From Carettochelys insculpta (Eukaryota; Chordata; Testudines; Carettochelyidae): 64,000 bases of DNA. Positions within the stretch are counted from its first letter, which is position 1. Each line of letters opens with the position of its first letter. Below are positions 11,431 to 23,060 of this stretch, piece by piece. The translations under genes and the position numbers were made by a program. The stretch covers positions 60,962,001 to 61,026,000 of the forward strand of contig NC_134137.1 in assembly GCF_033958435.1 (NCBI RefSeq). Reading direction: 5' to 3'. The notes beneath the pieces are model-generated. The model searched no databases. It was given only the letters and a program-made list of their open reading frames with translations, and was not told the DNA's origin.

Positions 11431-11745
11431 GGCGATGTCCATACTGCACCTCCCGTTCAGAAGTGGCATGTAAATGCAGAAGATCAAAAATGCTAATGAG
11501 GCTCTGATATGAATATTTGACACCTCATTTGCATAATGGCACCCACTCGCTGTGTCAAAAGTGCTGCTTTCGAGATGCAAAATAGTCGTGTAGACTGTGT
11601 CCTTTCAAAAGGAAGGCTTGTTTCCGAAAGCACCCATCCTAATTTGTTTTATATCATATCATATCATATCAGTGCCTAATTAGCATTTTTGATCTGCTGT
11701 ATTTACATGCTCCTTCCAAAAGGGAGGGGAAGTGTAGACGTCGCC
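11431..11745. mobile_element. MITE, relative of 2753-3188
   Basis: The left end is ggcgatgtccatactgcacc and the right end agggaggggaagtgtagacgtcgcc. The inner arms 'aatgctaatgaggctctgatatgaat' and 'gcctaattagcatttttgatc' mirror each other. Near the centre is a short tandem run of ATCAT (11650-11671). It encodes nothing. Confidence 0.75.
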
Positions 11746-11911
11746 TAAGTGATTTGAAGTACTTGGGCTCTGCTCCTGACACTTTCTGCTGGTTATTTTG
11801 GACAAAGCACATCTGTGCCTCTGTCTGTGCCCCCCCTGCCTCCACCCCATTTGTTTTCTCTATAAAGATTGCAAGCTCTTTGGGGCCGGGCTGTCTCTCA
11901 CTACAGCAGAT

Positions 11912-13055
11912 ATTGGCACTCAGACTGATAGCGGAGAAAGCTCGAAGAAAAAACAAAAATGTATACACTTGCTTCGTCGATTTTCAAAAAGCATTTGACA
12001 TTATAGACCAGAAAGTGACTTGGGCGGTGTTAGAGTCATACAGAGTGGATAGCAGACTAATACGGTTGTTGAAAGATATCAATGACAATGCAGAGGCAGC
12101 GGTGAGAACATGCAGGGAGTTGGGAAGTTGGTTTAAAACAAGTAGAGATACGAGACAAGGAGATCCAATATCGCCAAGTATCTTCATTGCATATCTGGAG
12201 AGAGCAATGGACAAGATCAAGGAAGAGGTAGAAGGGATATCTGTGCATAGGAAAAGAATTAACAACTTGAGGTTCGCGGATGATATAGTTATCATTGAGG
12301 AAGATGAGGAGAAGCTAGCGAAAACGGTGCGGGTGTTAAACAAAGAAAGGAAGCGGTACGGACTGATTATGAACATTGACAAAACAAAAACAATGGTATT
12401 TGGAGATAAGGAAATAGGAAGGAAGATCAGTGTGATGGTATTGAACTGGAAAATGTAGAGAAGTTCACACATTTGGGGAGCAACATAACGTATGATCTAG
12501 ACTGTAAGAAGGAAATAGGGACTAGAATAGCGAAAGCAAGAGCGAGTTTGAAGGCGATGGATGAGATCTGGAAAAGCAAAGCAATTAGCTGAAGAACGAA
12601 GCCGGGCATCTTGAAAACGTGTATTCAGCAGCATGTTGTACGGATGTGAGACATGGGTGATAACGAAAGATTCGAAAAGAAGAATATTGGCGTTCGAAAG
12701 GAGTTGTTATAGAAAGATTCTGAGAATAGGATGGATGCAGAAGATCACCAATGAGGAATTATATAGGAAGATACAGCCGAAAGAGAACCTGCTGCAGGTG
12801 GTTATAAAACAGAAGCTACAAATATTTGGATGTATTTGCAGAATGAACAACGAATGAAAAATCAATACCCTGGTATTCGCCATAATGGATGGTTCAAATA
12901 GGAGAAGCAGACCCCACAGAGAATGGCTAGATCATGTAGTAGATTGGTGAGGAGCTCGTCTACAGAAACTAAGCCACTCTGCACTGGATAGGGAAAGATG
13001 GAAGGAAATAGTGAGAGAGGCATCAGACATCAATGGGTGCTGAGCCCACGGTTAT

Positions 13056-13087
<32 letters not shown>

Positions 13088-13088
13088 G
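11912..13088 (+). pseudogene. Second LINE family: reverse-transcriptase remnant ending in (GAT)n
   Basis: A frame open to 12458 contains an RT core: VYTCFVDFQKAFD (about 11960-12000), RQGDPISPSIF (about 12150-12185) and the catalytic FADD (12273-12284). The frame then shifts near 12430; the continuation gives a THLGSNITYD motif (12468-12495), a stop, and a LYGCETW block (12633-12655). The copy ends in the trinucleotide tail (GAT)n at about 13056-13086. The motif set and microsatellite tail suggest an RTE-like clade, unlike the C2HC-finger LINE elsewhere in this window. It is 5'-truncated, frameshifted and has a stop, so it is inactive. Confidence 0.8.
13056..13087 (+). repeat. (GAT)n microsatellite
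   Basis: About ten copies of GAT form the 3' tail of the LINE remnant just upstream. Confidence 0.9.
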
Positions 13089-13098
13089 CTCTCATTAT

Positions 13099-13505
13099 GG
13101 CTACAGCTACAGTAGAAGCATCCGTCAGATGTTTCTGTCAAAAGATTTTCCGACAAAATGTTTGTTGACAGAGTGCAGCCACACACTAAAGCAGATCGAA
13201 AGAACAATCTGCTCTGTCGACAGAGTAGCTGGACTGCCCAGCCACTCTCTTACAACGGCCAACTGTAAGCACTGCAAACAGGGCTGCCTAGTATCTTGGA
13301 AACCCTGTCAGGCAACAGAAGGCCCTCCCCATCCCAGAGTGCCCACACAGCTTTTTTGTCGACAGACTCTGTTGACAAAGGCTCATCCGGTGGAGGCAGA
13401 AGGTTGTCGGTGGAAGTGCCAAGTTGTGTGTGTGGACGTGTGGTGAGTTTTGTTGACAAAACTCCGATTTTACCAGAAAAAAAACTTGCTAGTGTAGCCA
13501 TAGCC
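13099..13505. mobile_element. MITE, 'TCGACAGA' family, complete copy
   Basis: It begins ggctacagctacagtagaag and ends ttgctagtgtagccatagcc. The interior carries gtcgacagag, tgttgacaaag and the block aaagcagatcgaaagaacaa, shared with 2398-3266 and 19758-20959. At 407 bp without an internal insertion it is the best reference copy in the window. Confidence 0.75.
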
Positions 13506-14897
13506 ATTGTGTTTGTATGGCACCTGCCATGATAGGGACCTGACCTCTGCAGAGACTGAGGTGCTGTTGTATTACAAAAAAATAATTAAAACTACCCTAC
13601 TTATGGAAGGGGAGGAAAAACACAAGCAATATGGAGGAAGAGGGAGGAACGGAGAGGGCTGCTGACAGGAAAGGAGGCAGGAAAGCCATTTTACATGACT
13701 GCAAGGTTTGAAAACTGAAAAATAATTGCATCACAGGTGGCCTTATGCTGACTCATCATGATCTGTGTGACTATCAAATCTCATTGTGGCAGTTCTTTGG
13801 AATGAAAGTATGCATGTAGAAATAATGAATTTCTGTTTCAAATTTTAAACTTGGAAGCCACAGAGCTCCAGACCAACAGCTGGGCTTGAAAGTAAAAACA
13901 GTGATTCAGTAGAAGACCTAACCATTTTAGAAGGTAATCAGGAAAGAAATGCAGCTCTATTCCAAGAAACCACAAAGGTTTACCTCAAATTCAATCCATA
14001 CACATGTCCTGCAATAGAATTAGAGGATATATTACATTTTTGAAATAATTATTTCCTATTTGAATAGTGTTACTTTGCATAAACACCATTAATTTATTCT
14101 GACTACACTTAATGAGAAGAGCCAGCTGTCAAAACAAGATTCACCCTAGATCTTAAAGAGCAAGAACACTGGTTTATATACATGCAGTATATTCTAACCA
14201 TTTCCCCCACCTTTTATAATATGCCTGGTACCTTAGAGCTGGCTGTCAACTCTTAGCCATACTGTTCTTTGCACTGTAACAGGCCATGGAGAAAAGCGCT
14301 AGTAGAGAGAGGCCACTTGAAAAGAAAGTAGCTGGAAAGAGGAATTGCAGCAACAGGAATTTTTACTCAATCACTGCAGCCCTGTTTATCAGTGATGTTT
14401 CAGACTGATAACAAAGAAAAAAATCCATTACTCATATGAACATTAAAACAGCAGAATTCAATGCATCTTACCATGTGGGTTCAACTTGAACAGCCCCACT
14501 ATGTTATGTGGAACAAACAAAAAATAATAAAACCTGTATACTTAAAATTCTGCTAACAAATGGTACATCTGAATAGACACAAGCCCAACAATGACTGCAG
14601 AGTAGCACTGGGATGTTTCTCTCCTAATGAACATACAAAAAAACCCCCACTCCATTTCACATTTGGGAATATGACTCACTTTAAAATGTCCTCGACTGTG
14701 GGTACACTTTAGACTTTTCAAGTCACATACAGAAAGCATGAGACGTTCTGGTACACAAAGGAATTCTTGAGTGGCCATTTTTTCCACTGGAGATAACACA
14801 CAAATTACGTTTTTCAATTTTGTTCAGGTTAAAGTCACAGTGACTTTAGAGTTTGGAGCCTCTTCTTGCAGTGAAGCTCATAAATGGTGTCATCGTT
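13506..14897. other. No gene seen; unassigned sequence
   Basis: AT-rich, no convincing exon or repeat family. Confidence 0.45.
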
Positions 14898-15010
14898 TCA
14901 TAGATTATAAGGCCACAAGGGGCTACTGTGATAGTCTGATCTCTTGTATAACATAGGCCAAAGGACTCCCCTGAATTATAGCTTCTTTGAGCTAGAGCAG
15001 GGATTGCAAA
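14898..15010. mobile_element. CR1 3'-end fragment
   Basis: The run tcatagattataaggccac ... gtctgatctcttgtataaca ... ggccaaaggactcccctgaat follows the familiar 3' region of turtle CR1 elements. It is short and diverged. Confidence 0.6.
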
Positions 15011-15235
15011 TTCCAGATGTTGGCCTCCTCCAAAATCATCCACCCTTTAAATCATTCCTGGCTCTCTATACAATTTCCTTACCCGGACGTAGTCCTCCAG
15101 CATAAAACTTGGTCTACCTCTGAACTAGAGCACATATTTAAGAAAAATATCTTATTTTGTTTTAAGGATTTTCCTGTGATGAAAAACTACTATAACCCTT
15201 AGGTGATTTAATTTATGTACCTATCTTAAACAACA

Positions 15236-15365
15236 GATCTGATGCAGTGGGTCTGTCCCACAAAAGCTTGTCACTGAACAAATCATTTTGTTAGTCTTTA
15301 AAGTGCTACATTTCTGCTGTTTTTTTTTTTTGAGTACAGACCGACACTGCTATCTCTCTGTTAAC
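15236..15365 (+). mobile_element. Solo Penelope-like 3' tail
   Basis: In its own sense it reads ctgatgcagtgggtctgtcc, then gttagtctttaaagtgctac, and ends cagaccgacactgctatctc. This is the same unit as in the PLE at 20037-20801. The hammerhead-like core is damaged: CTGATGC instead of CTGATGA, and AAAA where GAAA is expected. Confidence 0.75.
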
Positions 15366-15741
15366 TTTCTTTCCTGAGCGTTATTTGGGATGTAAGACAG
15401 TTCTATCCTTTTCCTGTTGCTTTTCAAACTCCATCTTGGACTGAAATTCCAAGAGATGTTAAGAGCACCAACCATGCAAAACAGTTAAGGATCATAAACC
15501 CAGAGATCTCTTATTCGAACTTCAGCTCTCTTGGACAATGAATGGGTTACCACTGGCAGAATTCAATCCTTCCAGGTGAACTGGTAACCAAGCAACTGAT
15601 TATCAAACAGGGAGCTGAATGTTTATAAAAGGAAGATTCTCTCACCAACCACTGGAGGGGAGGGAAAGGAGAGACGTTTACGTATATTTGTGAAGCTCTG
15701 AGACCCTCCTGGGTGAAAGGTTCTACATATAACTATAAAAC

Positions 15742-15761
15742 TATATATATATATATATATA
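15742..15761. repeat. (TA)n microsatellite
   Basis: About ten TA units. Confidence 0.9.
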
Positions 15762-15809
15762 AAAACTATAAAATCATCAGTCCTATGACTGCAAATCTTG
15801 TCCGTGGAC

Positions 15810-15900
15810 ATAGAATCCTAGGGCTGGAAGAGACCTCATGAGGTCATTGAGTCCAGCCCCCCGTCCAAAGCAGGACCAACCCTAACTAGGCTGGATCCTT
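15810..15900. mobile_element. CR1 3'-end fragment (antisense)
   Basis: agaatcctagggctggaaga, gacctcatgaggtcattgag and tccagccccccgtccaaagc are the usual inverted reading of a CR1 3' terminus. Confidence 0.7.
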
Positions 15901-15940
15901 TTATATCTTTTATTAAGCCCACAATTTCTCAGGAGCTCTG

Positions 15941-16462
15941 CAGTAAACCCTTGATTTAATGGACTCCAATTTAACAGACTTTAGAAAAAATGTCTGCTCT
16001 CTGCAAGACAGCCCCCTGTAAATAAATGGCAATGTCCTCCACCCTCCCGTAAATCAATGGCAATGACTCACCAAAGATGCTGCCATGGCTGGGACCACTG
16101 TGGACACCACAGTAGGGTGACTGCCTGGACTGGTGAGCTAGTGGGTGTCCTGCTAGCCGGAGCCCTGGGCAGAGGCACACCTGCTCCAGGGAAAATTTAG
16201 TTTCTGTGGGAGTGGCCAGCCTTGGGTGGGAGAGGAGCAGTTCATGGCAGACGAGCCCAGAGTCTCTGCTCTTTAAACAGTGCAAAGAGCCTGCTGCTGA
16301 GCTCTCTCCCCAGCCTGCTGCATTCCTCCCAGGTCTTGGATGGAGTGCTCCCTTGTGCACCTTACAAAGTGCCAACAGTCCTGCAGATTCAGATTTAACA
16401 GACTTTTGGCATTAACAGACACCTCTTCCCTCCCATTAGTTCATTAAATTGAGGGTTTACTG
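15941..16462. mobile_element. pogo/Tigger-like MITE
   Basis: The left terminus cagtaaacccttgatttaat and right terminus attaaattgagggtttactg are inverted repeats about 20 bp long. Ends of this kind (CAG...CTG with TA targets) are typical of pogo/Tigger-type Tc1-mariner elements. TA follows the right end. The 522-bp interior has frames on both strands but no transposase motif. Confidence 0.75.
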
Positions 16463-19165
16463 TAAACATTTTTCAAAGGGCTATCTATGCTGAGGGTGAA
16501 AAGTTAGTTGACATAGGGAGAAGTTTTTACGTTCCCCTGAGTTCTGTGTATCTGTCAGCCCAATTTACAGTAAGTGCCATAGGAAAAAACTCAGCCTGCA
16601 ATCTGACCAGTAGCACTGAATGTTAGCAGCCATTTATTTATTTAGATAACTGTCTCTCCTTTCTGTGGGGCTCTGCAATTTTAGAGCACAGAGGGGTTGT
16701 GTGTATATGTGTGTCTGGGAGAAGCGCTCACCAGGGCATCCCTTCAGAGTGCTTCTTCAAAGGCAACATTTTTTCTGTTTAAGATTTAAAAGAGCCTCAA
16801 GTCCAATGGACTTTTAATGAGTCACTAGATGCTTGTGTCACTTGGGCACTTTTGACAATTCTACACCAAAATGATATGTATGTTTTAAAGCAAAGTGAAA
16901 TAATTAACACTGATGGCAACCATGAACTCCAAACTGTAGGCTAAAACACTCCTTATTGATGCTCCTTGTCAATAATGACTCTGACAACTCAGGATCTAAC
17001 CATAAGACGTGGTGATTTATATTCCTGTCACAACCGCTCCAGTTTCATAACTTTTTCAGCGTTTAGTCCACCAGACACCGCTTCTGTAACCTTAAGAAGG
17101 CTCTGAAAGTCAGCAGTAAATATAGTCTATTTTCTTCATTTACCATCAATATACAACTTGTTAACAAAATTAACGTGTTCACACTAACAAAGGAAGAGAT
17201 TATAAACGAAAAAACATGCACTTTCTACGATCATACTTGCTGGCTACAGAAGAAATATAGGACCAGATCCTACTCTCTGAAGACTCATACCAGTAGAAAT
17301 CTGCCTTGGGGAAATTACATTGCACTTTTAAAAAAAAACACAAAAAACAAAAAACAAGAGCATGAATGAAAGGTCCAGGCTTCAATTATTTATATAGCAG
17401 TTGTGCATCCTAATCATGATGATTACAGTCAAGGACTGAATACAGCCTAAACGCAAGAAAAGGGTCAAACAAAAACTAATATTTTCAGATAATAAGAGGA
17501 GAGGTTTTCCCCAGTATCTCTGCCCCAAAGTTCTTCTCTTCTCCAATAGTTTTGCAGTGAGCTCTGTGACAGTTAGTTGCTATCCTCACTCTTGGCAGGC
17601 ACTTCAATTCTTCTTAGTGGATCTCTATGGTACACACAGAATTTGTGAAGTCCTTTGGGAGGAAGGCAGCAGTGTAAGAGTAAACATTACACTACTGTTT
17701 TTACTCTTTACTGGGGACATGAAAGTCATTGCTGTCAAGTGATCTAATATTGGGATGTGGAAGGAAGGAATTTACATGTGGACCTGTAAAACCAAGAGCA
17801 AATCTCTGCTCTTTTAAAATATTTTAAAACAAGTTATTAAAAATTTATTATTTGTAATTCAGTGGCAACTAGAGACCCCAATCAGATGGGAAGCCTCATT
17901 ACAGTAGGTCCTCTAAAGAAAGAGCTCAGAGTTGGATCTATTCAAATATTACTATTCCTCTTGTGATGTCTGAACAGATGGACCACACAATGCCTGTGAA
18001 ATATAAAACTACATCCCACGATCTGTGGAGCTACCAGCCTCATTGGTCTTGGAAGCAGAAAAGAGGCGGTATGATTTTTAAGTTTGCATATAAAAAGGTT
18101 GTCTTCTCTACTGAAGATTTCTGTCTCTGCTGGAATGGTAGCACTTCCAACTACTGACAAAGGACCAACGTTAATATACTGCTGTAAATCCACACCACAT
18201 CCTGGACCACAGCATCTAGATCACCACATCTAATGTGACAAATTGCAGCTGGCATATAACTAAAATCATTTGTATGTACAAAGCTATTAAGAGTAAGAAT
18301 TACCAAAATGAGTATTCTTCTCAACACAGCAGTAATACAAAAAATTACTGCAAATTAATGTCTAGATGAGAAATACTTTGCTTTCAGCCTTAACAGAAAG
18401 TTAATTTGTCAAATTATTATTTTTGGGCCCATAATCTGAGTCACTGTCCAGGGGGTGACAGGGCCTGGTCGTTTACAGTCTAATGCATGCCCAAAAAGTG
18501 GGTTAATGGAGGGAAATAAACCAGAACAGGACATCAGACAAAAGTTTTAAAATAAAAATATGAATTCCTGATTTACTGGATTTTGCCCCCTGCCCCCATT
18601 CATAGAGAATGATTCTGTCATCAGGAAACCAGGATTATATTCAAATAACTTATGTCCCTCACTCAGGCAGAGCAGGCAGCTAACGCTTTGTCAGTCATAT
18701 TTGCCTCGGGATTCAGACATGTAAATAATTTTGTTCCTTAAAGGGTGATCCAACTCAGAGAATTGGAATTCAACTGAAATCAATAAAAATACTCCCACTG
18801 GACTTCAAAAGGAGATAGATAAAGCCTCAAATTATTCCCTTTAGAGAGGTAACATCTTGTGGAATTCAGAGATACCTGTATGGAACTGGCTGGCGAAACT
18901 CAGTTTTACTCAGTGCACATTTGACAGCTCTCTTCTGATTATAAGAGAATTAGGGCTGTCAGGAAGGGTGTGTGTGTGGGGGTGTGTGGGTAGGGAGGTG
19001 TCATCTTTGTGAGTTTCTGAAGCATTCACTTTGAGCAACAGATTGAACCTATGAAGAGGAATCAGGAGGGAATCTGGGGGAAGAGATATCACCTTACATT
19101 GACAGGAGGGCTCTATTTTCAGTTTTGCTTGAACCACCATTTCTTGGATTCAGAGAATTTTTGAA
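16463..19165. other. No gene seen; longest unassigned stretch in the first 30 kb
   Basis: AT-rich, probably intronic or intergenic. Short G/T- and A-rich runs occur (16697-16712, 17331-17358, 18966-18992). The minus-strand frame at 17942-18193 has no recognisable domain. Confidence 0.45.
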
Positions 19166-19167
19166 AA

Positions 19168-19255
19168 CAAGAAGTCCTGTGGCACCTTATAGACTAACAG
19201 CTATTTTAGAGCATAAGCTTTCATGGGCAAAGACCTGTTTCATCAGGTGCATTTT
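19168..19255 (-). mobile_element. Solo Penelope-like tail, second subfamily, with hammerhead-like core
   Basis: Plus-strand reading gtcctgtggcaccttataga, ctaacag, gcataagctttcatgggcaa, tttcatcaggtgc. On the minus strand the order is CTGATGA (19240-19246), a degraded stem-II region, GAAA (19219-19222), the 8-nt hairpin GCTTATGC (19211-19218), then TC. That is the arrangement of a hammerhead core with a short stem III. No adjacent stem I is obvious, and stem II has mismatches. Confidence 0.7.
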
Positions 19256-19317
19256 TAGTTACTGAAAGAACTGTATTTACTATATTTTAAGGAAGATAGA
19301 AGATTAAAAAGCACAAT

Positions 19318-19400
19318 CAAAACAAAAAAAGCAGTTTAGTTAGCACTTTAGAGACAAACAAAATAATTTATTAGGTGCTGAGCTTGCCTGGAATAGACTG
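19318..19400 (-). mobile_element. Solo Penelope-like tail fragment
   Basis: atcaaaacaaaaaaagcagt, tagcacttta and aaataatttattaggtgctg match the tail unit of 20037-20160 with several substitutions. Confidence 0.65.
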
Positions 19401-20036
19401 TGAAATTTCTTTTGGCAAAAGCAGAAAAATTTGTCATATCATATCACTAAAAAAAGGAGGAAAAAGTAATCAGATAGCATGTTTCCACCTTACGTTAACT
19501 TGAAATCTAAATCAGCTCATAAGAAATATTTGGAAAGGCTGAAAAATATTCTGTTCATTTTCTCCCTCCTTTAAACTAAAAAATGAAGAAATTCCTTACT
19601 TACAGAATTCTCTTCTCTTGTGTTTGCTTGGCATCAGTTTACACTCAATCACTTCTAATTCCTGTGTTTTTTGTTAAAACAACATTCATCATTACAAACT
19701 GACGTACTATTCACGTTGATCAGAGAAGTCATGCTTCAGAATTGTGCTCTACCCTATGGCTATGTCTACACGAGAAACCTCTGTCAATAGAAATCATTGT
19801 CGGAAGGGGTTTCCCAGCAAAACTTGCCAGGGTGCGTCTACACATAAAAGCAGATCGAAAGAGCAATCTGCTTTGTCAGAGAGAAGCCAGACTGCCCAGC
19901 CCTCTCTCGACAGAACAGCTTACTGAAAGTTCTGCAAACAGGGCTGCCTGGTGAACTGGAAGCCTCATCTGTTGACAAAACGGACCGCAGAGTATCTACA
20001 TGGCTGTTTTGTGAATAGAACATTGTTGAGAGAGGT

Positions 20037-20801
20037 AACAGAGAGGAAGCCGTGCTAGTCTATACACTATCAAAACAAAAAGTAGTCAAGTAGCACTTTA
20101 AAGACTAGCAAAATAGTTTATTAGGTGAGCCTTCATGGGACAGACCCACTTCTTCAGACCATAGCCAGACCAGAACAGACTCAATATTTAAGGCACAGAG
20201 AACCAAAAACAGTAAGCAAGGAAGACAAATCAGAAAAAGATAATCAAGGTGAGCAAATCAGAGAGTGGAGGGGTGGGGGGAGGTCAAGAATTAGATTGAG
20301 CCAAGTATGCAGACGAGCCCCTATAGTGACTCAGAAAGTTCCTGTCCTGGTTTAAACCATGTGTTAATGTGCTGAATTTGATTATAAAAGCCAGCTCAGC
20401 TGCTTCCCTTTGAAGAACGGTGCGAACTCTTTTTCAGTAACACACATACCTTTAGGTCATGGACAGAATGCCCCATTTCATTAAAATGTCGACTAACTGG
20501 TTTGTGGATCTGGAGTGTTTTGATGTCTGTTTTGTGCCCGTTGACCCTTTGTCTAAGGGAGTTAGAAGTCTGTCCAATATACAAAGCATCTGGGCATTGT
20601 TGGCACATGATGGCATATATGATGTTAGTAGAGGAGCATGAGATAGTGCCCGTGATTCTGTGAGTAACCTGGTTCGGTCCAGTGATTGTATTTCCAGAGA
20701 AGATATGTGGACAAAGCTGGCAGCAGGCTTTGTTGCAGGGAAAGGTTCCAGGACCGGTATTCCTGGGGTATAGACTGTGGCTGTTAGTGAGAGAGAGTTA
20801 G
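20037..20801 (-). mobile_element. Penelope-like element, 5'-truncated, with 13-bp target duplication
   Basis: TGTTGAGAGAGGT occurs at 20024-20036 and again at 20802-20814, directly bordering the insert on both sides, so everything between is one insertion. In its own sense (minus strand) it has a 3' part of a Penelope ORF with a GIY-YIG endonuclease (about 20396-20640). A roughly 360-bp 3' UTR follows, ending in the tail gtctgtcccatgaaggctca ... gactagcacggcttcctctctgtt. That tail is the same sequence found alone at 8152, 15236, 23728, 37873, 45006 and 59205. PLEs are retroelements whose RT is related to telomerase. The 5' end is cut within the ORF, and the copy cannot move by itself. Confidence 0.85.
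20396..20640 (-). pseudogene. GIY-YIG endonuclease domain of a Penelope-like element
   Basis: The minus-strand frame ends at 20396 and contains MCQQCPDALYIGQTSNSLRQ, then RVNGHKTDI, an HKPVSRHF block and a final lysine- and serine-rich tail. The YIG triad with a following R..GH and a paired-cysteine stretch upstream is the standard appearance of the endonuclease fused to Penelope/Neptune-type RT. The frame is open from about 20640 to the stop. Upstream sequence to 20801 reads as the linker in other frames, implying a frameshift. The remnant at 31770-32143 has the same linker and endonuclease start. Confidence 0.85.
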
Positions 20802-20972
20802 TGTTGAGAGAGGTTGTACCTGAACGGCAAGAGGTATAACACTGCCAGTGGATACGCCGGGTTTTGTCGACAAAGTGCATTTTGTGTGTAAACGCGTCAT
20901 GTTTCTTCCCTGACAAAAGCCCAGTTTTCCTGGGAAAAGCTGCTCATGTAGACATAGTCTCTGAGTTTATTA

Positions 20973-21354
20973 TAGTAAAATTCCTTTCACCCAGCCTCTG
21001 ATGGTTAGAAAATCCTGATGGTCTGGCATCTGGCAAAAATAGCCCTATTTGCAGAGATAATCTGGCAAAATTTGATGGTCCGGCATACAGTAGTGCCCCA
21101 AGATACTTGAGGGTTGTGGTCCATGCAGTCCTTGTGTACCTCAAAATCTGCATAAGCCATGGGGCTTGGGTAGTGGGTTGGGGCCCTTGGAGGGGCACAG
21201 GGGGGTTAAGCCTGGGGTGAGTTAGAGTTGCACGGGAATCGGGGGTAGTGAAGCCGGAGATGTGTGGGGGTGGTGATGTCCAATAGTCTGGAAAAATCTG
21301 GTAATCTGGTACCTGTCTGGTCCCAGACATGCCAAATTAAAGGAATTTTACTGT
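20973..21354. mobile_element. pogo/Tigger-like MITE
   Basis: tagtaaaattccttt (20973-20987) and aaaggaattttactg (21340-21354) are inverted terminal repeats with one mismatch. TA borders both sides, as expected of Tc1/mariner-pogo insertions. Inner motifs gatggtctggcatctggc / tctggtaatctggtacct also mirror loosely. It is 382 bp and non-coding. Confidence 0.8.
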
Positions 21355-23060
21355 ATTTTTATGTTTGTATTATATTTATGTTTTGTATTATATTTTTATT
21401 TTTATGTTTGTATCTGACTGTAACTCAATCTGACCCTGTCCACATTGGCCAAGCAGTCCATTAATTGACCTACTATTCCTAGAGTTCCAAGCAGAGCATG
21501 GATTGTATCCTTACCATGAAGTTGGCACATGTAACTCCCTGGAAACTCAGCTAGCAGCTTTGAAGCAGAGATGTCACTTTTCCGTGGAATACAAGACCAA
21601 TCTAGGAAAGCACACACATAGTGATCATGACCATTCTCTCCTGTGATATCTGATGACTACCTTTGCCTCTTCCGATTGTACTTTGGGGACTCATTTCAGC
21701 CCCCCTTTATCTCACAACTGCTTTGCATGGGTGACTGAAGCCCCACAGCCAACTGCAGGGAACTTCAGAGGCCCAGCGGAGGGACTAAGAACAAAGAACT
21801 GCTTGGTGGCGGAAAGAGACAGTGACAAGAAACACGTAGATGTTCATTTGCATGAAGTCTTTCTATACGAGGCTAGATCACACAGGACCCGACTGAGAAA
21901 GTGCAAACTGGGCATAGAAACGGCAAATGTGTTCAGCAGTGTTATGTAAAGCAGGACTAAGATTCAGGGAGTTTTTCTACTGATCTTAATGGGAGCACAG
22001 TTAATATAGTGCCACGTGGTTTTGCAAATCCCACCCATATGCTGCCGAACTGATTTCAGTAAACAGAATTGCCAAAGGGCTTATTAAATTTTATATAAGG
22101 TTTGTGTTAAAAAGTTCTGTCAGTCAGAATTTTATTTCTCATTTTATTATTATGCCTTTGATCTTTAAAAACATTGCTGTTAGTGAGGAAGAGTAATGTA
22201 GATAGATACAAGCCACAGCATTATCAATTGAAAACCTGGATATTAATTTATTGCATTAATCAGACATTAACAGGTAGAAAATGAAAAAGAAAAGCGTGAG
22301 ATTTATTTTTAAAAGGTCTTAAATTTATACTCACTGCTTGTAGAGGACATGTGACTGTACTCAGACCTGCAAGACAAAAGTCTTAGTTCAGCAGGGCTGT
22401 ACTACATTTAAAAGCTCATACACAAATTTGGCAAAGGAAATTACAGAATTAATTCAATTTGCTTTATTCAAACTACTTAAAACTTACATTTAGTTATTTT
22501 TATAGTAATACAAGTACTCACTATGGAAAAAGATTTTTGCATGTGTGCTCAGGACAGCTGATATTTTGCAGGAATGTTAAAAAATATTTACATGAGACTG
22601 CAATGGTGCAAATAAAGAACATTTCTTACTGGTACAGGAGGGCAGGCACACCAGATAAGCGGGGGAAGGAGCGTGTGATCTCTCCGCATGACTCTGCCTT
22701 GCTGACCCCCACACTCTTCCCTTCCCCTCCTCATACCACATTACATGTGGGGGCAGGGGCATGGGGAGAGAACTGGAGACACTGTAGCATCTTGGAGGAA
22801 CTGCTGGCAGTTCTGCTCCTTTCCCTGCTGCCTATCGCAGCCCCTGCCCCTTCACGGAACTGCTGCACCTGGTACAGGGCTAAAGAGGCAGGGCTGGGAG
22901 TACTGCTCCTTCCTCCATTGGAAGAGACAGTGGGGAAAAGGAACAGAACTGCCAGCAGGCCCTCTAGCTGTCATAGTGCACCCAGCCCTGCCTCCCGCAA
23001 TCCAGGCCCCACCCACGTACACAGAGACACAGCAGCTGGTGGAGGGGCTGGTTGTTCAGC
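21355..23060. other. No gene seen; unassigned sequence
   Basis: It begins with a T-rich run (21355-21420). From about 22640 to 23060 it is GC-rich with long but featureless frames, in a style seen inside hAT elements, though I found no termini. Confidence 0.4.

Larger units (their letters stand above)
19758..20959. mobile_element. MITE, 'TCGACAGA' family, interrupted by a Penelope-like element
   Basis: The left end is ggctatgtctacacgagaaa; the right end is cctgggaaaagctgctcatg followed by tagacatagtc. The two halves (19758-20036 and 20815-20959) together resemble 13099-13505. The gap is filled by a PLE flanked by a 13-bp duplication, so the MITE was there first. Without the insertion it is about 424 bp. 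Confidence 0.75.

Noticed and set aside
11640..11675. CRISPR-like or satellite array of ATCAT units
   Set aside because: A four- to five-unit microsatellite in the middle of a MITE; no spacers, and the genome is eukaryotic.
20452..20916. 154-codon minus-strand frame in the Penelope-like element
   Set aside because: Wrong frame; the GIY-YIG motif is in the neighbouring frame ending at 20396.
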